DNA of 64,000 bases from Cantharellus purpuraceus (lineage: Eukaryota; Basidiomycota; Agaricomycetes; Cantharellales; Hydnaceae), in contig JALBUN010000010.1 in the NCBI GenBank assembly GCA_025174535.1, positions 1,984,001 through 2,048,000 of the forward strand, in the 5' to 3' direction. The position numbers and the translations under genes were made by a program. Shown here in pieces: positions 36,739-47,555 of the stretch (position 1 is the first letter of the stretch; each line of letters begins with the position of its first letter). A model generated the notes under the pieces. It saw only the letters and a program-made list of their open reading frames with translations, was not told where the DNA came from and ran no database searches.

Positions 36739-37560
36739 ATATGTGCCAAATGATGAGGTGAGGTTCCCAAAATGGGAAGCAAAGTCATTTTATGACTTTG
36801 GGAACAATGACAAGCAAGAGTGGCTCATCAATGAAATCATCACCATCGATGGATTGTTATGACTATATTCATTAACGACCAAATCCCTGTCCGATCCACT
36901 CAGATCCCCATGCATATGAAATCTATACTCCATTTGGAAACCACTATGTCTCCATTTACCTGTCTGATTGTCACCGCTGATTCTGCCCATCTGTCTCTGG
37001 TTCCGATTGATGCATCAGCATCACCATAGGAACCCGGACATCCGTCCCCGTCGGGCTCAGACATACTCATGTAAGGCCGTTGGCCTTGGAGACCCATCAC
37101 CGGAGTAATTATTATTAGATTTCAAAATATGTATTTAAGTTGCCCGACTGGGGACTTCATTCCCCAGTTCGAATATCGAATCATGCCCAGCTCCTAAGTC
37201 CGATCCTAACTCTCTAAGTCGTACTCCGTCTCCGAAATCTCGGACACTGGTATTAGTGAGGGTGCAGCACATAAGCTGAAGCCAAGTCCGTTCTGACCCC
37301 CACGACGTACTCCGACCCCGACCCAACCTCTGACCCAACCTCTGACCCAACCTCCAATCCAATCTCCGACCCCCAATTGGACCTAGTGTGTAACATGGAT
37401 AAGCGATAAAGAACTTGAATTTCAAGCTCTATGGACATTGGGAGATGTCACCTGGGAACCTTACACATCATGTAAGGACCTAGAAGCTCTAGACAATTAT
37501 TTAGAACTTTGAGAGGTGACTCAAGCGTGAGAACTACTTCATAGATGGTAGTTCTCAGAG
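36739..37560 (+). pseudogene. Gypsy chromodomain, split by a solo LTR
   Basis: The chromodomain-like block EFQALWTLGDVTWEPYTS (about 37410-37460) followed by LEALDNYLEL is separated from the preceding EWLINEIITID by the solo LTR at 36855-37395. The GDVTWEP pattern marks E1 as a chromovirus. Confidence 0.75.
36855..37395. mobile_element. Solo LTR with perfect TSD TGGAT
   Basis: 541 bp, starts TGTTATGACTA and ends GTGTGTAACA. Flanked by TGGAT at 36850-36854 and 37396-37400. Contains tandem CCTCTGACCCAA units near 37325-37350. Removing it and one TSD rejoins the chromodomain. Confidence 0.88.
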
Positions 37561-37926
37561 AGATGGAGCCCCAAAGATCTAATGGGGCTCAAGGGGGGGA
37601 AGTGGAGCTACCAAGAATAAAGGTAGCTCCTAGCAGGATGCAACATAGCTCAATGAGGGGAGGAGGAACCACCTCAATTAAATGGTAGTTCCTAGATAAG
37701 GATAGAGCTACCATAACAATAGGCAGCTCAATGGTAGAAAAAACTGTTCCTATAGGGAGCAGTTCACTGTTGTGCTACTCATAGTAGCATGAAAGGGGTA
37801 AGTGATAATTAATTGTGTTACACCCATGTGACATAGTCACTGGAAAAATTCTCAATAAAGAATTTTTGAGCTCAGCCATAAAAGGCTAGTGGTGTTTCTT
37901 TGAACCACCACAACCCCCCCATCAAA

Positions 37927-39066
37927 ATGACATCTCTCAGAAGGGAGATGATGGATGCTCAGGACAAGCATCCAATGGAAGTTGAACAAACTTCCACAGT
38001 GGCAGCACCAGTAACGAGTGCTGCACAAGATGAGATGACCTGGAAAATTGGCAGATGGCATGTTGGCACTGCCATCCATCACCCTCACAGGTGTAACAAG
38101 TGCGACACATATGTATTGCACTTAATAGAGGCCCCAATGGGGGCCGACTATATCTTTTCACCACTTCAGTGGAAAGAGCATTAAGAGTCACATGGCCATG
38201 ACTTATATGTGACATTGAAGATGATGTCGCAACACCTTATTGTGAAGACTACAATAAGATGTACAAGGATAACTCGGACCTGTTTGCGCAGGTCCAAGAA
38301 CTCAAAGGACTTCTCAACAATGAGAAGTCCAAAGTAACTCGTCTCAGAGATGAGTTAAAAACACTGAAGGAGGCTGCTAATAGAGCACCTCCTACATTCA
38401 AGACCAAGCTCACGACAGTGTGCTTGGCCCCAGTAGCATTGCTATCATGTGCTATGGCAGGCAAATCATTGCCTGCCATTATGCCATCACAGCCCATGGC
38501 TTCATCATCATGGGAAACAATCAATCTCACCAAAGAGGACAATCTCCAGAGCAAATTGCCTCAGATTGATCCTCAAGGGTTTGAGGGTCAAGATTGGGAC
38601 AACACCGACCCAATCTGGGAGGGATATGACCATGATTGTGGCCTTCTCCTGGCTAGCATTCCCAAGGGTGCTAAGCAACCAGGAAAACTCAAAGAGTTTG
38701 CCCTATCAGAAATCAAAGCTGAGATTGATCAGATTTGAAAGGAATATATGGCTGGTGATGCCAGCCGTACCTTAAAAGACCCAGCATTGAAGACACTGGA
38801 GGAAGCCCAGTGTATGAATTATCACAAATGCTGGGACGATTTTGGGCATGCTCTTAAGCATGCCAATGCAGGGAAATCATTCCCCAAATGGGCACCATGG
38901 TTCATGACTGTGGCTGACCCCCCCAGAGCAGTCACTGGCCACCTGCCACGACCTCTGGGCAAGTCCACCCCTATCAGGGCAGACTGGTTCGACATCTGTG
39001 ATATGGACACTCCAGAGTTCGTATCGCTCCATAAAAGGCATTGGCCACACCATTCACAGAATGGAC
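37927..39066 (+). pseudogene. Gypsy extra ORF (ORF3), 5' part, copy E1
   Basis: Begins MTSLRREMMDAQDKHPMEVE and matches E2 ORF3 (61194-63052). Contains WKIGRWHVGTAIHHPHRCNKC (possible HxxxCxxC metal site), then a coiled-coil-like stretch (VQELKGLLNNEKSKVTRLRDE). Interrupted by frameshifts and TGA codons and cut at 39066 by an LTR-T. The cut falls at TGGAC, which recurs at 45753. Not recognisable as gag, env or any pol part. Confidence 0.7.
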
Positions 39067-40480
39067 TGTATGGGAACCACCTTTTCCCTATCAAATCCTA
39101 TTTATGCAGCACCAATGTGCTATACTTTGCTTTTCCATTCCTAAATATCAGCATATATTTGGTGCTTGTGCCTGGAATGGACTTATTCAAATATTCTCTA
39201 TTTTTCCATATTTTTTTCAGGAATATTCCATGCAGAACTCAGCCCAGAATGATTTATTTCTGCTGTGCTACAGTTGTGGACCCATAGGCACCCACAAACC
39301 TTCACACAGTCAGCACTCTGCCTCTGGACCAGGCATTTGGCCTGAATTCAAGCTCAGATGTCTCTGATCAATAAATATTCTCTAACTTGACAACCACAGC
39401 CTCTCAGGGCACTATTTTCCATGGAGATCATCACCTGAGATGTGGCTATCCATGGCTGTCCAAACCAGTGCAGAAAACAGGGTGGACACCCTTCTTTTTG
39501 CCTGATCAGTGCCTAGTTCAGGGATCAGATCAGGTGATTGCCTTGGAATATTCTACCCCTTTCCATAACATTCTAGCTGTTTCCTTCTATTATTAGATAG
39601 AACTTTCCAGAACCATTATTCAGCTCCTGATCAGTGTTAATGCAGTGATCAGAACCTGTGATTGGCTTGGAATATTCTACCCCTTTCTTCCACCTTCCAC
39701 AACCTTCCAGTAGTTTCCATCTATTAATAGGTAGAATATTCCAGAAGCATTAGTCAGCCCTTGTAAATACAATATATAAGGAGGCCATTCTGCCTCTGAA
39801 ATAGTAACATATTCAACCTATTCTACCCATCTTCTGCACACCAGTGTGACTAGAGTGACATACAGTGTCATCCTCTATCTCAGTAACTGTTGATTACCAG
39901 TTCAAGGATCTTTTACAGTTGTGTAACTGTACTTGATTGCACTCAAAGTAGTGATATTCCTGCTTTGGGCGTGAGTGTAGTATCTGCCTCACATGACTAT
40001 GAATCTACAGTGTGAGATTGTCTGTTGATAGTCCTGCCATTAGTGCTCTTTGTTTAAGTTACTAGTGTGTACTGCCTTTGCAGAGCATTAGAATCTTGAA
40101 CTTGTGTGAAGCAGTTGCTAGACTACTTCACACATTGCTGTTACCTGCTTCAGAGTGTCACTGGTTGGACGGTTGGATTCATCCACCTACTTCCTTTAGC
40201 CTCTAAGTGCATTCCCTCATTTTGGAATATCTGGACCCCTAAGCATCTGTGAATTCTAGACTCTGGAAGTCTTATTCATTTCTTGCTGCTAAGAAACATA
40301 TTACTTTTCTGCGTATAGTCTGCATTGACCAATACAAGGGATTGTAACCAAAGTACAAATGTTAAATTGTTTCTGGAGTTGTGCTGCAGCAGGGTTTGAT
40401 ATTCTTCTCAGCTGTTCATTCATGGAATTGTGGTGATTTAGAGTTTTCCCTAACACCATAATTTTGCAGGTTCCAAAACA
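39067..40480 (-). mobile_element. LTR-T subfamily 2, complete copy (minus)
   Basis: 1414 bp, from TGTATGGGAACC to GGTTCCAAAACA on the plus strand. Same length and near-identical, inverted, to 45769-47182 (an internal 69-residue frame is identical). Left flank TGGAC, right flank ATACT: these do not match each other, but each matches the flank of another LTR-T copy. Confidence 0.88.
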
Positions 40481-40505
40481 ATACTTATAGTTTCCAAGCA
40501 ACTTT

Positions 40506-41072
40506 TGTTGAGAAATGTACTCACCTGCTGATCACTCAACCTAGGCTCTGTACTTCCAGATCATATCCAATCTCTGGATCATGTCAATTCAATATCCATG
40601 AGATTACACTTTACAATTCACTCACCAAGTTCCATCCAATCACTAGTCAGAAAACATGATCATGTTACCATTGCACAGATGAACATCCATCTGCATAACC
40701 AATCATCACATACATTTAGGAGTAATAAATACATATGCCAAGTTTTATCTTCAGTTTACTTGTAAAACACCTCACCCTCATATCCAATTCCTATCACATT
40801 CATACATCTCCATCACAAATCACTTACAAACACGGTCTATTTTTTTGTTCTATCTTTTGTTCATGTGTCTCTCATAACTCATGTATGTTCTGGATGCCAA
40901 GTCTGTTCTCAGATGTATAAGTATGCGTACTACCAATATGCAATTCTCTAGTCAATCAGAGTTGTACTTTTCTCTCCAACTCACTGCTTTTTATCTCTAA
41001 GATTCCAATTATATATTGGAATTCTATGCTCTTATTTTACTGTCTGCTACCCATCTACTTAATCTTACAGCA
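40506..41072 (+). repeat. 5' LTR of split copia element (P), now inverted
   Basis: Starts TGTTGAGAAATG, ends CTTACAGCA. Flank 40501-40505 is ACTTT, the reverse complement of AAAGT beside the partner LTR at 29201-29772. Confidence 0.88.
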
Positions 41073-41096
41073 GATTAAGAATCTCATTGATCTATC

Positions 41097-41864
41097 ATGA
41101 CTCAAGTCACACTCACCACCTCACATCCAAAACATGATATTCATAAATTTCAAGATCTCAAACCCAAATTGGGACAAGACAACTGGATTTCCTGGAAAAG
41201 AGAACTTTTAGCCATGGCAAGAGATCACAGCTTATATGCTATCATTCTCGGTACTGATGTTTTACCCTCACTCATGGACCAATTGGTTACCATGACCAAT
41301 AACATTCCACATATCAGCACAACACCATTATCACAGCTCATCGATGAATGGAATGATTGTAACAATGTCACATATAACCAGATCTTCCTCTGTATCTCAC
41401 CTGAACTTCAGACTGCGATTGATGATACCAACATCACCAGAGATGCATGGAACATCCTCATCAGTAAATTTGAATCTACCGACCCAAGCAAGATCAGCAT
41501 TATTAGGACAAAATACAAGAATTACCATATGATTGAAGGCCAGTCCATCATCACATATATCACAATCATGAAGGAATATAGGAATCAGTTGAAGAGAATG
41601 GGTGAAATGATACCTGATTCCACTTACACGACCACTTTACTCAGGAATGTACTGGAATCCTGGTGTCCGATTGCACAAATGATCAGGATGATCACATGCA
41701 AACCAGAAGAGATTGAAGAATGTCTCAAGGCGCATGAAGCTGATCTTAATGCTCTTGGAATATCTGTCCAGCTGACACTACATTTGCCACACAGTCCAGA
41801 CCTCTTCGACTCTACAACCAAAGATTTTGACATGAAATCCATATATTCCACAACCCAACAATAG
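41097..41864 (+). CDS. Copia gag (UBN2-type), element P
   Basis: Open frame of 255 residues: a Ty1/copia Gag with GQDNWISWKRELLAMARDH, LQTAIDDTNITRDAWNIL, KYKNYHMIEGQSI and LKRMGEMIPDSTYTTTLL. Structural capsid protein of the element. It ends in a stop just before the zinc knuckle, so the gag-pol frame is broken. Confidence 0.85.
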   Translation: MTQVTLTTSHPKHDIHKFQDLKPKLGQDNWISWKRELLAMARDHSLYAIILGTDVLPSLMDQLVTMTNNIPHISTTPLSQLIDEWNDCNNVTYNQIFLCISPELQTAIDDTNITRDAWNILISKFESTDPSKISIIRTKYKNYHMIEGQSIITYITIMKEYRNQLKRMGEMIPDSTYTTTLLRNVLESWCPIAQMIRMITCKPEEIEECLKAHEADLNALGISVQLTLHLPHSPDLFDSTTKDFDMKSIYSTTQQ

Positions 41865-41901
41865 CTCTCGAAATCACACACTGAGATCTAATCACTATAA
41901 C

Positions 41902-42648
41902 ATGATGCAATGTAATCACTGTGGAAAATCTGGACACATGGCATCTCAATGCTATGCACAGGGTGGCAGACTTGGAGGACAGATGCCTTGGAGGCAGAAC
42001 CAGGGATTACACACACATATTCCTCAGTTTCCTACAGGTAGACCTATGAAGATGACAAATCATCAGCAATATAACCAGCAGACAGATAAACCTACAATCA
42101 ATATGCTGGCTTACATTGCAGGACAGACAAAGGACTTCATCTTGGTTGTCTCAATCACTGAATCACCAGTTGTATTGATCCAAGTCTCAGCTCCATCAAT
42201 CCATAACAATGCTACACATGGCTGGTGGATTCCACTGCATCTAGTCACTTATCTGGAAACTTACCATTATTTTTTGACATGATTAACCCACCCATCACAA
42301 TTCAAACTGCCAGTGGGGAATCATTCACTGCAAATCAGAGCAGATCTACATATAAAGATCATATCTGACCCTTTATTCCATCTACCTGACCTTCACATCA
42401 CACTCACCAACATCATATATGCACCTAAACTACATGCCAATTTACTATCAGTCAGATGTATGACAAATGCCAATGTCAATGTACAATTCAGCAAAAACCA
42501 ATCTGCATTGTCACACAATGGACAGATCCTGGCATGAGGACCAAAGATTGACAATCTATTCACATATACTGCAGTATCTCTACCCAAGGATATGCCTGAA
42601 AACACATATTATTCTGCTGAATCCACAGAGATTCTCCTATGGCACCAC
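41902..42648 (+). pseudogene. Copia zinc knuckle, protease and pre-integrase start, broken
   Basis: CNHCGKSGHMASQC is a CCHC zinc knuckle. Near 42228-42256 a shifted frame reads DSTASSHLSGN, a degenerate protease active site. The last codons (STEILLWH) are the start of the GAG-pre-integrase block, where the gypsy 3' LTR begins at 42649. Confidence 0.8.
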
Positions 42649-42929
42649 TGTTAATGGGTGTCTTAGTTCACACTGTTGCACAGAACTCAACCAAGTGTAT
42701 TGGTTTGGGTAATGTGCTGTACAGTGTGGTAGTTACTAAGTTCTTTTCTTTACTATATGTGGACCCACACATGTACTTGGGTCCACTGGCTTACATAATA
42801 ACTATACATATGCACCCTATGGGTGCATATATCTATCAAGAAGACAGCATTCCTTAAGGGAATGCTGCATACATTAATTATAACTATCTAGCTATATACT
42901 ATAGTAAGTAAGTACCTTGGGTACTTACA
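42649..42929 (-). repeat. Gypsy E1 3' LTR (LTR-C), now inverted
   Basis: 281 bp, TGTTAATGGG..GTACTTACA on the plus strand. Same LTR as 57428-57693 in opposite orientation. Next to it is a polypurine tract (AAAAAGGGGAGGG on the minus strand), so ORF3 lies directly before the 3' LTR. Outer flank ACCAC. Confidence 0.87.
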
Positions 42930-42959
42930 CCCTCCCCTTTTTGAATGAGGCATGATCTC

Positions 42960-43756
42960 ATTCAGTACCTTTTAATCATACAGCTCCTTATGAAGCTGTT
43001 CCGACAAGTCAGTGTCCATATGGTCATCTTGTTCATATGGCTCTAAAGGGGGATGGCTCTCAGTTATCCCCAATGTGGTTGCAGTATCCTCATCCACTTG
43101 AATGGATGAGGAGAATGTAATTGCTACTGCAGCATCCCAATTGAGTTCATGATTAAGTTGATCATGATCTAAACGCTCAGCAAGAGAGCATTTAGCAGCT
43201 TTACGAGCTGCTTGGGAGTCTCCCTGAGTCTCCTGCTGTCGCTTACCAACCCTGGTGGGCTGGTTAAATGCTGCTCTGGAGGCAATGCATTTAGCAAACT
43301 CCTCTAATATAGCAGTGCAATCGGGGATGATGCCTCCTGATTGTCCAAACCAGAGCGCAAGCTCTAATTCAGTATGTTCTTTGGGGGAGCAATTCCCCTA
43401 ATCATATGCTCCAGTGACTGAAGTGTGAAAGGTGTCACCAAGAGTTGGTGAGAACTTTTGACCACTGGTCAATAATTCCCAGTAGCCAAGATTCTGGAAC
43501 ATAGTCCAGAGGTTCTTCTTAAATACAGAAGAACCCTTCTTGGGAGTGGCCTTTTGTAGCCACACAGATGTCCATATCGGACAGGTTCATAGTACCATCT
43601 GACTCCTGTCAGATGGCTGGGGGGACCCCATTAGGGTTTACTTGCCACCCCTGTATGAGAGCAAGTGTGTCTACCAGTGTGGCTGGTAGAGTGATGATAA
43701 GACTGGCATTATCAGCACAAGCCAGTAGAGTCATTCTCTTGATGACTCTGTGCATC
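42960..43756 (-). pseudogene. Gypsy ORF3, 3' part, copy E1 (inverted)
   Basis: Reverse complement matches 62360-63070 of E2 ORF3. It starts at GATGC (GCATC at 43752-43756), the same 5-mer found before 45769, and continues the ORF3 sequence that stops at 39066 and 45768. Confidence 0.82.
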
Positions 43757-45752
43757 TGTATGGGAACTGGTTTTCCCTTAAAAGATCTTGTTTAAAGTCC
43801 CAAAACTATACAATTTCGCTTCATGGCCTTAAAATATCAGCATATATGTGCTGCTTTCTCTTGATTCAGGGCCATTTAAATATTCTCTATTTTTTCATAT
43901 TTTTTTTGGGAATTTTCCATGCAGAAATGAGTCCACAAACTTATTGTCCTGCTGGGCGAAGCTTTGGACCCACATGGACCCACAAACCTTCGCAGATGTC
44001 AGCAGCTTCAAAGTCAGCAGAGTCACCTGATCTACTGACTCATTTCAATCTCCAACCCAATCTGATCACCACTGCCAGTAAATCCTCAATATCTTGGCAA
44101 CCATAGCTCCTCCTGGCTCCATTTTTGGTGGAGAGTTCAATAGAAGCTGTGCCTACCCATAGCTGTGCTGATCACCCTGGGAAATGGAGTATTGCCCGAG
44201 TTATTTGAGTAATAGTGACTCATGCTATGACTCTTACCATGACTCAGGTTATGACTCCTGCCATGACTCATAACTATTAATAGGTAGAAGGATTAGTCAG
44301 CTCCTGTAGATACAGTATATAAGGAGGCCATTTTGCCTCTGAATAAATAACCATCTTCTACCCCATCATTTGCACATCAGTGTGACTAGAGTGACATACA
44401 GTGTCATCCTCTATATCTCAGTAACTGTTGATTACCAGTTCTGTTATTTGGAAGACCAGACTTCTAGGGGAGAGGGGAACAGAGGGGGAACAGAGGGGAT
44501 AGGAGGAATAGGAGCACATAGGAGGCTCAGGAGGTTGAGGGGGAGGTAGGAAAGCGAGGGGAAATGGTTAGGAGGGAAGAGGAGAAGCCCCTGTAAGCTC
44601 CACACACATCAGATCATTCTCCTATATTTCTTTTATATTTTATTTCATCATTTTTTCCCCTATTAGCTCCACCCCCCATTTCGTTTTTATCACAAGTTTC
44701 TTTCCCATGTTTCAAATGACACAGAACTTTTATCACAGGTTATTAGCATGCATATCTTGTATAAAACATGCCTAGCTAGATATGCAATGGACTAGAGAAT
44801 TTGCTCTCACCTGTTTTTGTTGACTGTGTCTGAACTATTCGTTTCTGGAATAACTCCAGAACGAACATGTATTTCTACAATATTTTGCATACTCTTCCAG
44901 AGTATTGCAACATATATTCTAATCCCAGTTTGTGAAGCCTAAGCTCCACTGGTTGATTTTCTATTAAGCATTTACTCTCGTTCGAGTCATCTGCTCCTGA
45001 TCCCTGCTTAAATTGTCAATATCTAGACGAAGGTCACACCAAATCCCATCAAACTTCGTAGGAAGATACTACTCAAGTATATCTTCAATTTGACTATGCA
45101 TACATCCAGTTCCCATCACTCCCTCTGTATCTATTCGAAATCTACTCTCCACACACCCCCAGCAAGGCGAAATTTTTTTCAACAAGTTCAAGGGTTGCTT
45201 ACAGTTGTGTAACTGTATTCGATTGCACTTGAAGTAGTGATTGTCCTGCTTTGGGCGTGAGTGTAGTATCTACCTCACATGACTATGAATCTACAGGGTG
45301 AGATTGTCTGTCGATAGTCCTGCCATTAGTGCTCTTTGTTTAAGTTACTAGTGTGTACTGCCTTTGCAGAGCATTAGAAGCTTGAACTTGTGTGAAGCAG
45401 TTGCTAGACTACTTCACACATTGCTGTTAACTGCTTCAGAGTGTCACTGGTTGGACAGTCAGATTCATCCACCTACTTCCTTTAGCCTCTAAGTGCATTC
45501 CCCTCTTTTGGAATATCTGGACCCCTAAGCATCTGTGAATTCTAGACTCTGGAAGTCTTATTCATTCCCTACTGCTAAGAAATGTATTACCTTGTCTGCA
45601 TTGACCATTACAACGGATTGTAACCAAAGTACAAACATCAAATTGTTTCTGGAGTTGTGCTGCAGTAGATTTGATATTCTTCTCAGCTGTTCATTCATGG
45701 AATTGTGGTGATTTAGAGTTTTCCCTAACACCATAATTTTGCGGGTTCCACA
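43757..45752 (-). mobile_element. LTR-T subfamily 1 (minus), carrying an inserted solo LTR
   Basis: TGTATGGGAACTGG at the left, GGTTCCACA at the right (three A lost from the usual GGTTCCAAAACA). Interrupted at 44442-45184 by another LTR. Left flank GCATC, right flank TGGAC; each pairs with a different LTR-T copy. Confidence 0.83.
44442..45184. mobile_element. Solo LTR with perfect TSD AGTTC
   Basis: 743 bp, starts TGTTATTTGGAAG and ends TTTTCAACA. AGTTC flanks it at 44437-44441 and 45185-45189. Unrelated to LTR-T. Purine-rich near its left end (GGGGAGAGGGGAACAG). No ORF. Confidence 0.88.
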
Positions 45753-45768
45753 TGGACTGTACCGATGC
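45753..45768 (+). other. 16-bp remnant of ORF3 between two inverted LTR-T copies
   Basis: TGGACTGTACCGATGC is ORF3 sequence. It carries TSD TGGAC at one end and TSD GATGC at the other, which lets the original order be worked out. Confidence 0.75.
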
Positions 45769-47182
45769 TGTTTTGGAACCCACAAAATTATGGTGTTAGG
45801 GAAAACTCTAAATCACCACAATTCCATGAATGAACAGCTGAGAAGAATATCAAACCCTGCTGCAGCACAACTCCAGAAACAATTTAACATTTGTACTTTG
45901 GTTACAATCCCTTGTATTGGTCAATGCAGACTATACGCAGAAAAGTAATATGTTTCTTAGCAGCAAGAAATGAATAAGACTTCCAGAGTCTAGAATTCAC
46001 AGATGCTTAGGGGTCCAGATATTCCAAAATGAGGGAATGCACTTAGAGGCTAAAGGAAGTAGGTGGATGAATCCAACCGTCCAACCAGTGACACTCTGAA
46101 GCAGGTAACAGCAATGTGTGAAGTAGTCTAGCAACTGCTTCACACAAGTTCAAGATTCTAATGCTCTGCAAAGGCAGTACACACTAGTAACTTAAACAAA
46201 GAGCACTAATGGCAGGACTATCAACAGACAATCTCACACTGTAGATTCATAGTCATGTGAGGCAGATACTACACTCACGCCCAAAGCAGGAATATCACTA
46301 CTTTGAGTGCAATCAAGTACAGTTACACAACTGTAAAAGATCCTTGAACTGGTAATCAACAGTTACTGAGATAGAGGATGACACTGTATGTCACTCTAGT
46401 CACACTGGTGTGCAGAAGATGGGTAGAATAGGTTGAATATGTTACTATTTCAGAGGCAGAATGGCCTCCTTATATATTGTATTTACAAGGGCTGACTAAT
46501 GCTTCTGGAATATTCTACCTATTAATAGATGGAAACTACTGGAAGGTTGTGGAAGGTGGAAGAAAGGGGTAGAATATTCCAAGCCAATCACAGGTTCTGA
46601 TCACTGCATTAACACTGATCAGGAGCTGAATAATGGTTCTGGAAAGTTCTATCTAATAATAGAAGGAAACAGCTAGAATGTTATGGAAAGGGGTAGAATA
46701 TTCCAAGGCAATCACCTGATCTGATCCCTGAACTAGGCACTGATCAGGCAAAAAGAAGGGTGTCCACCCTGTTTTCTGCACTGGTTTGGACAGCCATGGA
46801 TAGCCACATCTCAGGTGATGATCTCCATGGAAAATAGTGCCCTGAGAGGCTGTGGTTGTCAAGTTAGAGAATATTTATTGATCAGAGACATCTGAGCTTG
46901 AATTCAGGCCAAATGCCTGGTCCAGAGGCAGAGTGCTGACTGTGTGAAGGTTTGTGGGTGCCTATGGGTCCACAACTGTAGCACAGCAGAAATAAATCAT
47001 TCTGGGCTGAGTTCTGCATGGAATATTCCTGAAAAAAATATGGAAAAATAGAGAATATTTGAATAAGTCCATTCCAGGCACAAGCACCAAATATATGCTG
47101 ATATTTAGGAATGGAAAAGCAAAGTATAGCACATTGGTGCTGCATAAATAGGATTTGATAGGGAAAAGGTGGTTCCCATACA
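45769..47182 (+). mobile_element. LTR-T subfamily 2, complete copy (plus)
   Basis: 1414 bp, TGTTTTGGAACC..GTTCCCATACA. Inverted twin of 39067-40480. Left flank GATGC, right flank AGTAT (47183-47187), the latter matching ATACT at 40481-40485 in reverse complement. Confidence 0.88.
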
Positions 47183-47389
47183 AGTATCCATATGATCTAC
47201 ATGAGCTAAATAGACCATACCTTTTCTTTGAAAATCTGCCTCTATAGGTTATGGGCCCCATTGTCTAACCTTGTACCTGCATTCAGCAGTGAGCAATGTA
47301 GTATGAAGCCAATGGCAGAGCATGCCAATGTCTATTGCATTGACCCACTCCAAGGTGCAGAAAATTATGCGGTCTGAAAGATAAAGATG
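47183..47389. other. Spacer between LTR-T and the minus-strand copia
   Basis: Contains GGTTATGGGCCCC, which also occurs next to the copia 5' LTR at 51640. It may be copia-derived internal sequence. No gene recognised. Confidence 0.4.
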
Positions 47390-47555
47390 TGTAAAAGTAA
47401 TCACATGGCTATGGAGATACTCAGTGTCTGGTAAGAACACTGTGGAATAATATTGGATAGTACCTATGGAGATACTATGCTACTGTAAGTGAATGCAAAA
47501 TGAATTGAGAATGGATGCTCACCTCAGTGTCTGGTAAGAACACTGAGGTGTCACA
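47390..47555 (-). repeat. 3' LTR of copia M (166 bp)
   Basis: Near-identical to 51646-51811 (TGTAAAAGTAATCAC..GAGGTGTCACA). Contains a 9-bp stem, CCTCAGTGT and ACACTGAGG. Confidence 0.8.

Larger units (their letters stand above)
33165..39066 (+). mobile_element. Chromodomain Ty3/gypsy element E1, internal region, 5' truncated
   Basis: Order protease, reverse transcriptase, RNase H, integrase, chromodomain, then an extra ORF (ORF3). The 5' LTR and gag are missing. The continuation of ORF3 and the 3' LTR are found inverted at 43756-42649. Several stops are TGA where arginine is expected. A second copy, E2, is at 57428-63076. Genome-resident relic, not functional as read. Confidence 0.85.

Noticed and set aside
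39067..47182. Apparent palindromic element with 1.4-kb inverted ends
   Set aside because: Flank analysis shows separate solo LTRs rearranged by inversion; the inside is copia and gypsy fragments.
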